In this document: positions 38,998 to 52,810 of the stretch, piece by piece | How positions within the stretch are numbered: the first letter of the stretch is position 1 | Layout of the letters: the number at the start of each line of letters is the position of its first letter | Assembly (NCBI RefSeq): GCF_037975245.1 | Contig: NC_092569.1 | Span: 35,378,668 to 35,442,667 of the forward strand | Direction of reading: 5' to 3' | Origin: Apostichopus japonicus | Lineage: Eukaryota > Echinodermata > Holothuroidea > Aspidochirotida > Stichopodidae | Length of the DNA: 64,000 nt | The notes under the pieces: model-generated | Seen by the model: only the letters and a program-made list of their open reading frames with translations | Told to the model about the DNA's origin: nothing | The model's database searches: none | Translations under genes and position numbers: made by a program

Positions 38998-40322
38998 CTG
39001 CAAAAAACGAGACAGACTAAATAAATCGATAAATTATAAACTTTGAACGAATCCAACATCAGATACAAGGTAGAGGGCAATGCGTTTTTGTCCTACCAAG
39101 TTGAAAACGTCCGTTCCGCCTATGTTTTGTATTTTTTGTTAAATAATTAAGATAAATAAGTTGGTATTCTGCCTTTGCAAGGGCGTTGTTATACTTTTTC
39201 TTTCTTGGTTCCGTTTAAAATGCAGTGCCACAATAGGAGTCACATACAGATGGGGAAACTATTTTAACCAAATACTACGTTTGAGTTACAAGAGTCGCTA
39301 ATATCGCTCTTTATTTTAGATTTTTTTTATCGGCATTTAACACTACTATTCATTTATTTATTTTATTGTTATATTTAAGTTCACAACTTAGCTTCCTAAC
39401 ACTGTCAAAACTTGAGTTATAAATTTCTTGTTTGTGTCGGTGTTAAATGTTGTAAATTGTTGAATAATATTATGTTTAATTTAATTTGCATAACCAACTT
39501 TTCATTTATCCCCTTATTCATCCAAGTGCTTATTTTTGCTTGTACCACATAGGCTAACTTAGGCTCTCTTCGAACTTGGATAAGGAGGATGTGAGGGGGG
39601 GGGGGGCTGTGTGATGTAGCTTCGTATGTCATTCAAGTTAGGAAAACAAGGGTATCATTGAAAGATCTAGTCCTGAGTAATCTTACATGTTCTTATTACG
39701 TACAAAGTAATAATTGCATTTTGCTGAAAACGCCATATCCCAATAAAACAAAAATCAAATAAACGGGATAATTATTTCTTGATATTATGGTTGTAATATA
39801 CTCTCTGCCCGGCTCCAAGTTCCCTGTTCTACTGTATACAGGGTATACAGAGTGTTATTGTCATCGATTGTTCAATTCTTTACCCTATATCTATAGCACT
39901 TTGTAATATTTGTATCTTTCAACCTGAGCTCATAAGTTGGACTATAAACGTAGATTGAAATTACACTATACACAAATCATGAAATCAATACTTTTAAATG
40001 AAGAATAGAACCGACATTGTATGAACGGAATTTACTATTAATGTAGTAGCTAATATTTTAGGTTTCGACGAAGTAACCAAAATTCGATGTATTACACTTA
40101 TGGAAATTTTGAATGATATTGATTATCGTCTTTTTATTATTTAGTTCTTATCGACATGTACTTCTAGTCGTATAACTTCTTTGAACAGACTGATTGATTG
40201 ATTAAAATTTATCGAAACTATACAGACGAATATTTCAAATAAATCATTTTGATTAAAATTTATCGAATCTATACAGACGAATATTTCAAATAAATCATTT
40301 CTGATTCCTCTATTTTAATGTT
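38998..40322 (-). other. FREP-C last intron and deletion scar
   Basis: The part 38998-39960 matches the FREP-B last intron, with a G-run near 39597-39607. From 39960 to 40322 the sequence differs from FREP-B and includes a direct repeat of about 50 bp (near 40202 and 40251). It has replaced most of the middle FReD exon. Confidence 0.55.
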
Positions 40323-40369
40323 CAACCACGATAAAAGTCAACGGAGGCACTCGATCGTCGCTGGAAAAC
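40323..40369 (-). pseudogene. FREP-C remnant of middle FReD exon
   Basis: Only the first 47 nt survive, encoding VFQRRSSASVDFYRG, after which TGA appears. The acceptor is still present. The missing part includes the GFGN, HWLG and donor regions. Confidence 0.75.
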
Positions 40370-40634
40370 CTATGAAATAAGAAAGAAAAGTGAATCCAGC
40401 TATATAATCTAGTTATCCGTAAGAGCATAACATTCAACGCCGTTAGATAGTTAACAAAGATATGGATACTGTGAAAGTGAGATAATTTGCAATAGTGTTT
40501 TGTTTCTTGATTTTGGTTCTTCCTTAAATGGTCAAGTGCATCTCAAAGAGATCTGCAGTGCATCATTTTGAGGAATGTAAAGTATAATGTGAGAAAGTTC
40601 AGAATTTAAGTCCTTAATTGTTTGCGAAGCTCAT

Positions 40635-40940
40635 CGTCCATCCTCCTCCGTTACTTTCCATCTCACAGTAAACCTGAATACCGCGTGGCCAACCATCAGG
40701 GTAAATGGTGTAAACTCCATCACTGAGTGTACCGGAATCATAAAGCTCGTAGCAATCTTTTGGGAGGCTTGTGCACGTCACTCCGTCCCCTTGGTAGTTT
40801 GTATTGCAGTAACATTTACGGACACCACTCCTCGTAGCACAGGTTGCGTGACTACTACACTGGTAACTTTCATCTACAAGTCGGCTGTTCCTACAAGTTG
40901 ATTTTCGTGTACATCTTGAATTGATGTAAAAGTGGCCCTC
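40635..40940 (-). CDS. FREP-C exon: third EGF fused to FReD start (donor lost)
   Basis: A 306-nt phase 0 exon encoding EGHFYINSRCTRKSTC, the EGF core, then LPKDCYELYDSGTLSDG and NGGGWT. At the 3' end FREP-B has a gtgagt donor; here it is atgagc. Reading through gives MSFANN and then stop. Confidence 0.7.
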
Positions 40941-41272
40941 CTGTTTTAAGATATTCAGCAAAAAGAAAAACAACAACTAATAAATGAATTATGCATTTGC
41001 GGTTGTCATATTGAAATTTACTGGATTTCAACGATGGGTGGCCACGTGATTCCCGACTTAACGTAATACATCCCTCGACTGAAAGTTTTTACTGGATTGG
41101 CGACAAAAAACTGGGTCTATAGCCCCTACACAACCACGATGCGCACGCTACTCGGTTATCTGTAAATGCAATGTAATTATCGACAAGTATAATAAGTAAA
41201 GGTTTCCTTCTAATTATGTGTACAAGATTAAGAACAAAGCATTATAAAAATGACCTGAAGGACCGTACTGAC

Positions 41273-41482
41273 CCCTAATACACTTCCTATGTCAGCAACG
41301 AAGCAGTTGTGGCGGCACGTAACTCCGTCCCCTTGGTAGTTTTGATTACAGTAGCATTGACGGACACCGCTCCTCTCAGTACAGGTTGCGTGAACACTAC
41401 ACTGGTAACTCGCCTCTATAATATGGTTGCTTTGGCAAGTTGATCTTCGTGTACATCCTGAATTGATGTAAAAATCGCCAAC
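41273..41482 (-). CDS. FREP-C EGF-like exon 2
   Basis: A 210-nt phase 0-0 exon of the VGDFYINSGC subtype, with QCYC in place of KCYC, GDGVTC and the tail NCFVADIGSVLG. The intron that follows on the minus strand has lost about 235 bp relative to the array unit, with the scar near 41043. Confidence 0.7.
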
Positions 41483-42050
41483 CTGATTTCAGATATTCAG
41501 CGAAAAGAAACAACAAATAAGCAAATGATGAATTTGAAATGTACAGGATTTCAACGGTGGGTGGCCAAAGATTGGTTCCCTTCGAATGATCTAGGTACGG
41601 GTATGAACCTTTATGAAAGTTTTATGAGTTCTTTGAAGCCAACTCCTATATAGGGGGCGTAGGGATCCGCCTTAACAAAAAGTAGCTGCAAATATTGCAT
41701 TCAACGGCCTATCGCAACTATACATTATGCATACAAATGAATCTAACCGCAAGACTGTGATAAAAAAGTATCCATAAATTTTTGTATAAGGCTTATCAGT
41801 GCATGCACACCCGTAGGAGTGGCCTCGTGATTCCCGACGAAACGTAATATTTCCCTCGACCACACTTTTGACTGGTCTGGCAACAAAAAACTGGGTCAAT
41901 GGCCCCTTCACAACCACGATGCGCACGCTACTCGGTTATCTGTAAATGCAATGTGATTATCGACAAGTACAATAGTAAAGGTTTGCTTCTAATTATATGA
42001 ACAATGATTAAAAAAGGCATTATAAAATGACCTGAAAGAACCGTACTGAC

Positions 42051-42260
42051 CCCTAATACACTTCCTTTGTCGGCAACAAAGCAGTTATGGGTGCACGTCA
42101 CTCCGTCCCCTTGGTAGTTTGGATTGCAGTAACATTTACGGACACTGTTCCTCTCAGCACAGGTTGCGTGAACACTACACTGGTAATTCGCCTCTATAAT
42201 CTGGTTGTTTTGACAAGTTGATCTTCGTGTACATCCTGAATTGATGTAAAAATCGCCAAC
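42051..42260 (-). CDS. FREP-C EGF-like exon 1
   Basis: A 210-nt phase 0-0 exon, VGDFYINSGCTRRSTC subtype, GDGVTC, tail NCFVADKGSVLG. It lies 778 bp from the next EGF exon, close to the FREP-B array period. Confidence 0.7.
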
Positions 42261-42712
42261 CTGTTTTAATATATTCAGCAAAAAGAAACATCAGATTAAC
42301 AAAATGGTGAAATTGCGGTTGTCACAGTGAAATGTTCAGGATTCTAACGGTGGGTTGCCTATGATTTATTCCCCTGAATGATCTAGGTACGGGTATGGAT
42401 CTTTATGAAAGTTTTGTGAAGTCTTTGAAGCCAACTCCGATGAGGAGGCCACGGGGTCCGCCCTGAAAAGGTAGCTGCAATTATTGCATTAAAACGGCCT
42501 ATTGCGACTTTAAATTAGGCCTACAATTAGATTCTAGCCGCAAAATTATCGTTAGTTGTATCCATGCATTTTAGTGTAAGGTTTATAAGGGAATGAACAT
42601 ATGTGGGTATAGCCTTTTGCTTCCTGAGTATATGTAAGTAAAATATTTGATTCTTATTATATGGAAAAAATCATTAAAAGCAAAACACTTAAAATGTAAG
42701 AACCGTACTGAC

Positions 42713-42924
42713 CATCAATACACCTCCTTTGTCAGCAACGAAGCAGTTACATTGGTTCAGAGGGATGCATTGTTCTTGCTGTCTCAGATAATTACCGACG
42801 CAAACACATTGCTCTGTTTCTCTTCGAGAGGAAGACGAGATGCAAGTATTAGGGTTGTCACAAGTCCTCTCACATGTCTCATTGCTAAATATCTCATTAG
42901 CTGGACACCATTCAGGAATTGTAT
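42713..42924 (-). CDS. FREP-C TIL-domain exon
   Basis: A 212-nt exon with the same phases as in FREP-B, encoding TIPEWCPANEIFSNETC, QCVCVGNYLRQQEQC and NCFVADKGGVLM. The frame is open, but the upstream exon no longer delivers the right phase. Confidence 0.7.
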
Positions 42925-43782
42925 CTAGAGAACAGGAAAGAAAAAAATGAAAATAATAGTAACCTGATACAGTCACGACATATATTACATGTGGCATAGA
43001 ATAGTTTGTCGTCATTACTTAAATACGTGGTTGTCAGAAGGTTAAAGGAAAACAACATACACTCAGAAGCTGCTCGAATAAATGTAGAACATTTTAAATA
43101 GGTATTGGCCGTTCCGTAGTCACATTAATGTAACTATTTATTCTGATAACGAGATAAAGCACCATCATTTGCTGTGCAATTAGTCTGAAACCAGGTAGTC
43201 ATGGCTTGTTTCTGTTTGGGAGTTCTCTAGGTGTAAGTATACTGCTTTCTGACAACAATGGTAATTAATAACAACATCAAAATTCTTTCGTTGGTTGTTC
43301 TGATCAAACTGGGAGACGAACATGGTTTAATTGTAAACGTTATGTTGTACTAACGTTAGGAACGGTTCCTTGTTCAGAGCCATGGTCAGTCTTGAGTACG
43401 AAGCAGTCTTGTAGTGAGTGCGTAATCACACTTTAGCTAATGAAGGCATTTTGGAATTCTAGTATGGATACTAATGCAAGATTAAGTGTTTGAACTCGCA
43501 CTAGAAGCTTGTACTTGCACTCATATCATATCATATTCTAATTGCTACAATATGTATTGTAGCGCCGTTGTACTCGCTGATATACTATAAGTATACTCGT
43601 ACTATGTATATTGTAGCAGTTTCTTCAAAACATATTTGACATGCCAAATTTACTTCCAAAAGATCCTTTCGTTTTCAGAAAAAACCTTTCATTTTCTGCG
43701 CGTTTACGTTTGACATTTAATAAATGATCACGATTTTTATGATTTTTTGGGCTTTATATTTAATAATGTAAAAGACACTTAC
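42925..43782 (-). other. FREP-C intron between truncated FReD and TIL
   Basis: Homologous to 18835-19697. No FReD third exon is seen here either. Confidence 0.55.
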
Positions 43783-44047
43783 ATCTGATATTTGGAATGT
43801 TCCCAAACTAGATATATAATAATCCCCCCCATTCATCTGAGATACGAAACTCGTCGTATGTTACATAGTAAGTTTCTCCAGCAACGCTCTCAAAGTCCAT
43901 TCGTAGTTGGTATCGCTTTTGATTTGTTAAGACGGCAATTTTCTCATTTCCGATCCAAAAGTCACTCCCTAGAAAGCCAAAGCCATTTCTAAAGTCTTTC
44001 CAACTTCTACTAAAATTTACAGAATCCGATCTTCGTTGCTGTAATAC
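43783..44047 (-). pseudogene. FREP-C exon: second part of N-terminal FReD, frameshifted
   Basis: It encodes VLQQRRSDSVNFSRSWKDF through ISDEWG and then breaks: seven G where FREP-B has six, leading to GLLYI and a TAG. One G is also missing just before the gtaagt donor, so the total length is still 265 nt. Confidence 0.75.
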
Positions 44048-44418
44048 CTTCAAAGAATATCAAAGAAGTTAACTAGGACGTGATTGAATTATTTTTATTT
44101 TTTCCCTACTGCAATGCGATTTGTTGCTAACAACTATTACACAGAAATACTTATATATTTCTATCTTCAGTTTGTAGTTTGGGCTAGATATTAACAGTTT
44201 CCTTGAAAGAACTGCACTGTACCTGAGTACAATCTGTACTTAAATTCCACAATATTAAAAATAATTGATTCAAACTTTCGTTTCGATAAAGAAGCGAGAT
44301 TCTATTTGAAATAACGACTTTGTATTACGTCGCTTTATATTGCTGCAATCAAAATCTGAAGTAAATTTGTACAAAACTATTTAAACTTGAAAAGAAAACA
44401 TCAAGTAATCAGCCATAC

Positions 44419-44591
44419 CGTCCATCCACCAGTATCAAGATCATTGTTACAGTAAGCCTCAAACGGTTCCGGATAGCCATCTGGTTTAATAAGGTACACT
44501 CCAGATGTATTGTGGGTAGAGGAACATGCATTCGATACTTCTTTGCAATCTCTTGGATACGCAGGTTGTTGAAAAACCAAGTAAGAAGAAC
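44419..44591 (-). CDS. FREP-C exon: start of N-terminal FReD
   Basis: A 173-nt exon with intact frame and splice sites. It encodes SSYLVFQQPAYPRDCKEV through LDTGGWT and is nearly identical to 20348-20520. Confidence 0.75.
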
Positions 44592-44674
44592 CTGGATGGA
44601 AAGTAAAACAAGGTTAACATTTTATTGTGACTGAAAAATAATTTCAGCTAACGAAAATATCGCCTAAGATGCTT

Positions 44675-44885
44675 TATCTCAATTGCCTCTCTCCACCGAG
44701 GGGTTAAGGGGTACATGTCAGGTAACTTGTCATTGGGCGCAGTGTATAACTGCAGCCGTCTGGAGGGTTTGTCTCTGGGACAGGTTATTATTGAACAGGG
44801 GTAATATAACGTCTGTAAAGCTCTTTGAAACCTATCGCTGTTTAAAAGCGCTACATGAATCGAATATTATTATTAATATTTTTAC
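44675..44885 (+). mobile_element. SINE-like element in FREP-C intron 2
   Basis: Orthologous to 20625-20815, with the same gtaaagc-ctttgaaacc tail and an att-rich end. The shared position dates the insertion before duplication. Confidence 0.5.
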
Positions 44886-45458
44886 TATAAGACTTTTTAG
44901 CTAATTGCAAGAGAACTGGTTTCGTTACTAAGCGAGTTAAGGCAATGCATCAGTTTAAATATCAAGTATTACTCAACTACCATATAGTCGAATATATCAC
45001 GACTAAAGTTAAATGAAGTAATCGTTATTGAATTCTCAGATGTAACTGATTTGAAGCATTATATGTGATTAGTTTTCAGCCTGCAATAGAAATTCAAAGA
45101 CCAAGTAACTTGATTTTTTTTTAACCAAGCTTCCGTAGTTATCAATCATATCCAAGTGAGATCAAAAGACTCATGAAAACAGGAAAATCCCTTTTGTTTA
45201 AAGTACCTGAGAAAATATCGTAGGATATAAAAAGATCGAAAGTATATTACTTAGAGGAAATCAACTACAAAATAGATATTCGGAAAAAGTAACACGATTG
45301 AAAAACAATACGTCAAGAGCGACCATTAAAAAGCTAACATTTCCAGCCATTCAAGTTGTCCAACTGAGGTGTTAACGTTTACATTACATAAGTTATATAC
45401 CTTACAGAGGTTACTTCTTATAATAAGAAAAATCATATGATATAAATAATACACCTAC

Positions 45459-45489
45459 CTGAAGATCTTCCCTCGGCACTGACGCTTAT
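45459..45489 (-). CDS. FREP-C exon 2 (31-nt mini-exon)
   Basis: It encodes ISVSAEGRSS plus one base, same phases and splice signals as the other copies. One change (II to IS) sits near the predicted signal cleavage region. Confidence 0.6.
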
Positions 45490-48400
45490 CTGTGTAATAA
45501 AAGACAAGAAAACATTGCAAGACATACAGAGTATTGCAGTCAACATAAAGCAGGATCAGATTAAATCTAATGTTAATAAAACCAGTTTGAGGGAAAGAAA
45601 GAACATTTCGCAAACTGGTCTAAAATATGTTAGTTTAAGAGTAAAGTCGATTTATACTTTGATAAAGTCTCCGGATAACCACTTACAATGATGTTTTTCT
45701 TTTGTCTATATTCCATATCTGATTTACAGGTCAATGATCACTTACAGGGTAGAACTTTCTTCCAGGAAACATTAGATTACTGGCAATTTCCGGTTTTACA
45801 GCTACTCTGGCACATGATACGTACGTGAAGGACAAAGGCAATAGCCGGCTGCTTCCTTAAACAGCTTTGTTGCTTAATGCAGACAGATGTTCTTTGTTCA
45901 AGTCATATTTTGACATTAGAACATTTCAAACATGGGTGGTAACACATTTGTGTTTCACAGTCCTTAATAACACGTAGGGATCATTAACATCGTCCAAGCT
46001 ATTCTTGTTGGACGAAGACTACCGTGTCTTGATACTTACCGTGCACAATGAAACTCTGAGTTTTTAATGGTGTCATTTTACTTGTAAGGTAAGTTCATAG
46101 CCATAGATTTGTATATCTTGCTAACTAAACAATTGTAGCAGCGCTACAGAAGCTCAACTAAGCTTCTATTTGAAATCATTATGTCTAGTGTTGTGCTGAT
46201 ATCGCCAATATCGGACCTGGCCGATATCCGATTTTTTCAATCTCAAAATCGGACCCATACCGTTACCGATATTTTTCAACAGCCAGTATGAATGTCAAAT
46301 CGCACTTTAAGTCATATTTTAATACATAAAGAATCAGAATTATCATCGGCTATCGTAAAATATTATATTGCACATCACACAAACAGTAACCACTTGATAA
46401 TTCCTTTGTGCCTGTTCTATAACATTAGCCCTAACCTCTTTTTAACTGAATGATCATAGTCCCCAACAAGATGATATGCAAGAAACTATATGTGCTAGCA
46501 TTTTGTTCTTGGAACAACGCAAGTCCATTCTTCCTGTTACTTCTGTTTAACGGTTCGTTACTCTGTTTGACCCACTACGTTCAAAACTTAAGCTGCAAGT
46601 CTTATACAATTGTTGTCACATAGAGCTACGACATTCTTAGCAAAGAATGTTAAAAGATGACGACAAGTTATGAATAAAACTGACTTCATATAGAAAAGAC
46701 ATTAGCGTATCCTGGCTAAGAACTTTTATTACTCTTAGTGATTAACAGAACCACAACCACGATATTTTCTTTATTTTTTTTAACTTCCGTAAAAAATATA
46801 TCCTACCATTTGCCGGTTATACTGACAACTAAGCCTTGCCAAAATTAGCAAGTGCCTCGTCCTTGAATTATTCGACAAATTGTTTCATACAAAATTCTCA
46901 AAATACAATCTTTTCAACAGTCATTTATGTTTTAACAAAATGCATCCATGATACTCATTGCAGCTTTTTAAAAGATACACAATTTTGCAAGTTAGTGTGA
47001 TAAGCTACTCCTGTAGTTATAAACATATAGTCACATAGACTTGTGAAATTTACTTTAAAGCGCTACAAAGACTGGTATGTACGTAACGTTAAGTGGCTTG
47101 ACTGGTCTGCTTACAGATTGGTATATCATTAGATCGGTAAATATTTTTTTAGAACATTTCGTCAAGTATGTTTGACCAGCTAGAACAGATTAATAAATCA
47201 TCGCAAGAAACAAAAAGTGGCTTTGTTGTGGGAAAACAGAGCAGAAATTGGAATTGGCTCCAACAATACAAGTCATTCTCACACGTATTACACACACAAA
47301 CTGTGAAAAGGGTCAAATTGGAAATATGTAGTCCTTTTACAGAGAATAATATCGAACTAGATTGGACTTGATCGAGTCTCCCACGGGTGGAATTTTTTCA
47401 CAATGACGGGAAATTAAAATGGAAGACATTTTGCTACTCACATCAAAACGCATGCTGTTCATGAATACTAAAAGGTTGAAAAACAACATGATCATGGCAT
47501 ATGATTGTGGCCCACATTTCATTATAACTGAAATCTTTACAGAAGCCCCTGATTTGAGTCCTCACACGACGACAAAAAATATTCTTCCTGTACAATTTTG
47601 GTTCACCTCCATTCAAACTTATATCTTCAATGCAAAATGGTAGAAGTACGTTATGGCACAGCAAATGTGAAACAACCTTAGTAACGCTACCTCAACAAAT
47701 CTACGTGGTGCAGTAAGAAGAATAGACTTTTAGCCATTTAATTGTATCTGTTATAACATGATGATCATGATGATGATACAAATTGCAAGAGATAAAGAAT
47801 GTCAACAGAAAGGACAATATAAAAAGAAGAAGTTAAGGAAGAATGAAGGAATTTAATCTCTTTTCTTTCAGATCAAGTCATTCATGACCAAAATTCCATA
47901 GTGTGATACTGTTCTGCCATAGGGGGAAAGAATTGAACCAATACTCGGCTTTAAATTTGTAAAAGTATGAAGGATCGGAAGCAGCTTAAACACATGTTTT
48001 TCTTGTTTGTTAATGCCGAATAATTATGATATAAACATGTTAGAACAGCCGAGCATATGACAGTTCAAAGTTTATTTAATGACAATGTTGTCTTTCAAGA
48101 CAAACACATATTGTATAGCATTTCCAGTAGTGAAATAGACAATTCTCTGAATAACCAGAAAACAAGGTTTAGATCATTCCTGCAATTTTAGCAGTTCTCT
48201 GATGTTTTTTCTCTCCATCAAATTTTAAAAAATGCTTCAAAACTGTGAATGCACATGGGTGATAGTTTTTACATGTCGAACATGTCAGGAATGACTTTTT
48301 GGCACGATTTAGTATCCTTCTAGAAGAATATTTTCCTTGGATACAGAAAATGGTATCACACTTACCTAAAGTCATGAAAAAAATTATAATCTACATTTTA

Positions 48401-51400
48401 TACTTTGCCGTTGTCAACAGATTGAAGCGGTCAAGGCGATTTATTTGGGATATAGCCAAAGTTTTTGTTGTCGTCGAGAATGTTATTCAGGAAGCACAGA
48501 CGGTGTGCGACGTTATTGTTGTATCTGTATAAAACATTGTGTTTTTTGTCACCGTATGCTGAGTATCACATGCCGTTTGTTCCCTTGAATATTATGGAGG
48601 AATTTAACTCGATATCCTTCAACATATAAAGCGAATTATTACCATACATTGAGCAGTGATAGATGTTATGATAATACTTTCTAGTTTTTGCAACGTATTA
48701 GAAAAGAGACCTTTAAATACAGCGCCATGTATTTTATGTTGTTTAATTTGTAAGTCTATCATCGATGTTTGTTAAGTACAGGGAGAGTTTCCTTTGTATA
48801 CTGAATTATATTACATGTTACTGGGAACGATATAAGAAATGTTAAGTTTTATACTACACCAAACAGCCCTATCACGAAGGGAGGGTGTGAGTCGGGTAGA
48901 AGGGAGTGATTGAGGGCAGCGAAGAGGGAGAGCATATGGGTGGGGATCGGTGACTACTCCCATCGCATACATGTTGTAGATGGAGTACATTTTCAATGGT
49001 CCTAGGTTAAGTAGCCTTGTTATCAAGTTTGAAAGACAACATACATGAGAATATCTTTGCGTTGGTTTTACATTTAATTACTGTATTCAAATTGAGACTA
49101 ATAAACGTTACAAGAACGTTTACATGATCGCCACGACTTTATGGAACACCTTGTGTGGAAATCAAAATAAACTACGGTATTTGTGGTTAGAGAATTAAAA
49201 GATAACTTAAAGGATCTGAATGAACATCTGTCTTTCTCGTAGTAGTCTATTTCCAGGTTATACGTTAACACATAATACACTATTTCGCACAGTTTTAGTT
49301 AATATATGCATTAGATATTTAGTTCTTTACATGGTGAACTAGCCTTAAATATTCCAATATTTGACAGAAAACATCACTTTGGATTGTCATTAGAATGTTG
49401 GTGAACTGGATTGTCAAAAGGTTTTTTTTTTAATAAAAATTAAATGTAATTTACATTTGGTGATAATTTTCTCACTCCAATTATGTTGTATTACTTGTTC
49501 TCTGTTTTTTTTTTATTGTTATAGATTATGTCTAAGTAAATAAAGAAAGACAAACCAAAAACGACAAAGCTATACATTGAAAAGTATAAATATTTAAAAG
49601 ACAATCAACTAGAATAAGAATCAGTTTATTTTTAAAAGTTATAGAAGATTTCTCTGCATCTGTATTGAGTTATTCCGCTAGTAATATCGGCCTTTAGTGT
49701 TATTCGTATGATCGGGTGAAATTTTAGATTTGCCTGTCGCACTTTGTCTAGAATGCAGCCTAAATTTGGAGCTATAATGTCAAAAAACCGAATAAATGGA
49801 AGAAAAAAATACAATTACTTCGTGCATTTGTCTTTATTTAATAAGGCATTTATGCAGCTTTTGATTTTTCTTATTTTTAGTCTGGATTGATTACACAAAG
49901 ACTAATGAAACATCTTACTACCTTTTTCTTTTATTATGATTTAATAACGTCTTTTCCATTGGAAAGAGACTTTCAATCCTTTAAATCTTCTAGTTTATTC
50001 AAATTACAGTTTTTGTAATAACAATATTAATTTTAAATAATACTCTCACAATAATATTGGTTGAAATTATTATCACTAAGTCGCTAATGATTGCTAGACG
50101 TCAACGTCGTTGCACATTTTTAATTATATTTTACATTTTTCGTTGCACGTTAATTAGAAATACACAGTGAAACAAGTCGCACACATTCGACAAACAATGC
50201 AATAATTAATAAGTGTTTCATTTTAACTCACAAGAATAAAAAAGAAGTAAAAACAGCTCATTGTTCATAGAAGTACGTTAAACGAAAAGCTATTTTATCG
50301 TTTCTTAAATATATGTATTGAATGCCATATGAGCATATCAGGGATGTGCACATTTTCTGTTACTGTTTTAGTTAGCTAACGATATCTAAATATATCTCAA
50401 TTAAGTTTCCCATTCGGAATCAAAATCTTCTTTTTTCCTTTTAATTTCCCTCTTATCTTGGCAATGTGATATGACATTAGGTATGCGTCAGTATCAAGGA
50501 GTTACCTTTGGTCAAGTTATATTACTACTCGACATAATCATTAAGGAAATCAGCCTCATTTAACTGTCACTTAAAAAAAAAATCGACAGAGTTTTTCTTT
50601 ACAAACTTTATCATTTCAAATAAAATAAAGGAACATGTCTTACATTTGTTCTGCTCTAATATCCTTCATATTTAAAATAACGGAATATTGGGATTATATT
50701 TCTATGGAATCTCCTACAATATATAGCGCAACTGTACGAAATGAGAAACACAAAAAGAGAGAAAAATTAGAAGCTAGCCATTTAAACCGCCGGAGACATT
50801 TTCATGATCGCGTATCATACCATGCTTTAATGTAAGAATTTAAAACCAGAACATACTGCATGAAAAATAATATTTGTTATTTTTCTGGCTCTGTGGAAGT
50901 ATTTTATCTTTGATAATTCGTTCTGCGATAAATCCGTGTAACCTAAGTTTTCTATTTTCTGCATTACTTTAAGTTTCCATAAATTAGTTTTAAATTAGAT
51001 TGACGTGTACCCCAGTTAGATTTATTGTTATTCAACTTTGTTTCCTTGAATAATATGATATTTTCAAAATACATTTCAAAGTACCTTTATTTTTGTTGAA
51101 GATTGTTTTTTTCAAACTTTGGCACACATATAACGATATCTATTAAAGAGATCTCTATGAGCATGTAAAGGAAGTAAATATTTAGGTGCTCTTTAGAAAT
51201 TTATATCTGAAACTTTCGTGTTTGGATGATAGTTCATACAATATAATCAAACGTACAACTGAGCATTTCTTCTAATTTGATTAAACCTGAACAACATTTT
51301 TAAGTTATAGATTTCTAATATAAAGGATGAACCTTGTCATGAAAGTTTGCTCACTGTAGTTACCCAATTAAGCATCTTTGTGATTGGATTATCACATAGA

Positions 51401-52470
51401 AATTGTTTTGTTTTAGATTAGTTAACGCATATGTTGCTTTAATGTATTCATCAGGAAAACTTGGACAAAGACGAGCAATAAAATGTCTGTTCGGAAATCA
51501 TATCAAAATAACAGAGCTGACAAAGGAAGTTGCCTTTACGCAGATGAAAACCAAGTTATTCGTAGGTAGTTTATATCGAAAAATAAAACCAAGGCATTAT
51601 AACAAATATAAAAAAAAACATTGAAAACATTTAACTATACAAAGCTTACCGAAAATCGCTCTGTTTCAAAAGGGAATCTCATGATTGGATTTTTAACAAG
51701 AAGAACTTTTGTTTTTTAAAGTTATTGTATAGTGTTTTAGTTATCGCTGAAATAAATTAATTTCTTGTTTTTAGTTATCGTACTCGTAGCCAATATTATG
51801 GAGTATACATTTATGAGCTAGAATGATTTACATTTGAATTTAAGCTCACTAATTTTTAATATGAATTCAGTGTTGTAACGTGTTGATATGGATCTGTGAA
51901 AGGTAGGATTGGCTATTGGAGGGAAACCTTGTGAACTGATGTGCTGTAAAGGATATGTTGGGAACGATATACTCATAAGTTTGAAAAAAGGATTAATTTT
52001 TCCTGGCCTTATCACGAAACTTGATTGACTTTGAAAAATTGGTGTGTAACGAAAACACGTTTGAGATGTATGAATGAGCTTTTCTTCTAAGTATTTTACA
52101 TGTGAGCAAATTTTAAAGATACTGTAGATAAGCAAAGAAGAACCGATTAGAGCTAATCTTTTGTTTTTATTCCAATATATGTGGTTAAATTAAAAGACGT
52201 TTCGTTATTTTTATCGAAACACTGCTGTCTTTTCGCGAAGTTAAAAATTCTGAGTATTTCTAATTGAAGGCCTTCTAACTGTAATTTATCAGTATTTTTT
52301 ATCGATATTTTCCTATTATTTCGAAGACGCTAACTCTTCACTTTGTCACATAATTTAATATTAACAGAGTTAGCTCTACAACACATTGATGCAACTTATG
52401 TTATTTTTTCGAAACAGAAAATATTCAATGGAGTAAAATATAAAATATATTAAACAATAGAAAGACTTAC
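45490..52470 (-). other. FREP-C intron 1
   Basis: A 7-kb AT-rich intron, close to intron 1 of FREP-A throughout. No gene could be supported. It contains a GATATCGG repeat at 46197-46275. Confidence 0.55.
46197..46275. repeat. GATATCGG-rich palindromic repeat
   Basis: Counterpart of 941-1016, nearly identical. Confidence 0.4.
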
Positions 52471-52536
52471 CATTTCTGTTCCAAACGAGTTCCAAATCGT
52501 CAAAACAGTCAAACAAACTTTGAAACACTTCTCCAT
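52471..52536 (-). CDS. FREP-C exon 1 (signal peptide)
   Basis: It encodes MEKCFKVCLTVLTIW and seven more residues, identical in protein to FREP-A, with an intact gtaagt donor. Confidence 0.65.
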
Positions 52537-52539
52537 GAT

Positions 52540-52810
52540 TTCGAGTTTGTATAAATGAGACGCGAAAATATATACGATGATGTGCAAGATAGCAAATGAC
52601 ACAGGGCATCTATTCTGATGTCCAACACCATATTAAAATGACCTTAGTAGTATGGATGTCCATTAATGCCATCATTTTATTTGAAATATGATTTGGTGAA
52701 CAGCTTATACAAATGTGCTGCACATCTATAGTATTATTGGCTTGTGTGTAAAGAAGACTATTCGACATGCGCAATCCAACTTAATATTATTTACAGCTAT
52801 ATATATCTTG
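52540..52810 (-). promoter_or_regulatory. Putative FREP-C promoter and 5' leader
   Basis: Equivalent to 7000-7265, with a TATA-like stretch at about 52798-52807 and a CCAAT-like motif near 52737. Confidence 0.3.

Larger units (their letters stand above)
38669..52536 (-). pseudogene. FREP-C, degraded FReD-TIL-EGF(3)-FReD gene
   Basis: It has the same exon plan as FREP-B but two separate EGF exons plus the fused one. Lesions: (1) a seventh G in the run at 43827-43833 shifts frame and gives TAG shortly after; (2) a G is missing at the donor of the same exon; (3) the donor after the fused EGF-FReD exon reads AT instead of GT; (4) the middle FReD exon keeps 47 of about 262 nt and then runs into a stop. 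Lesions 3 and 4 are not homopolymer changes, so sequencing error cannot explain them. The signal peptide, TIL, EGF and last FReD exons stay open. A shortened product from the front part, or exons used in conversion with sister genes, cannot be excluded. Confidence 0.7.
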
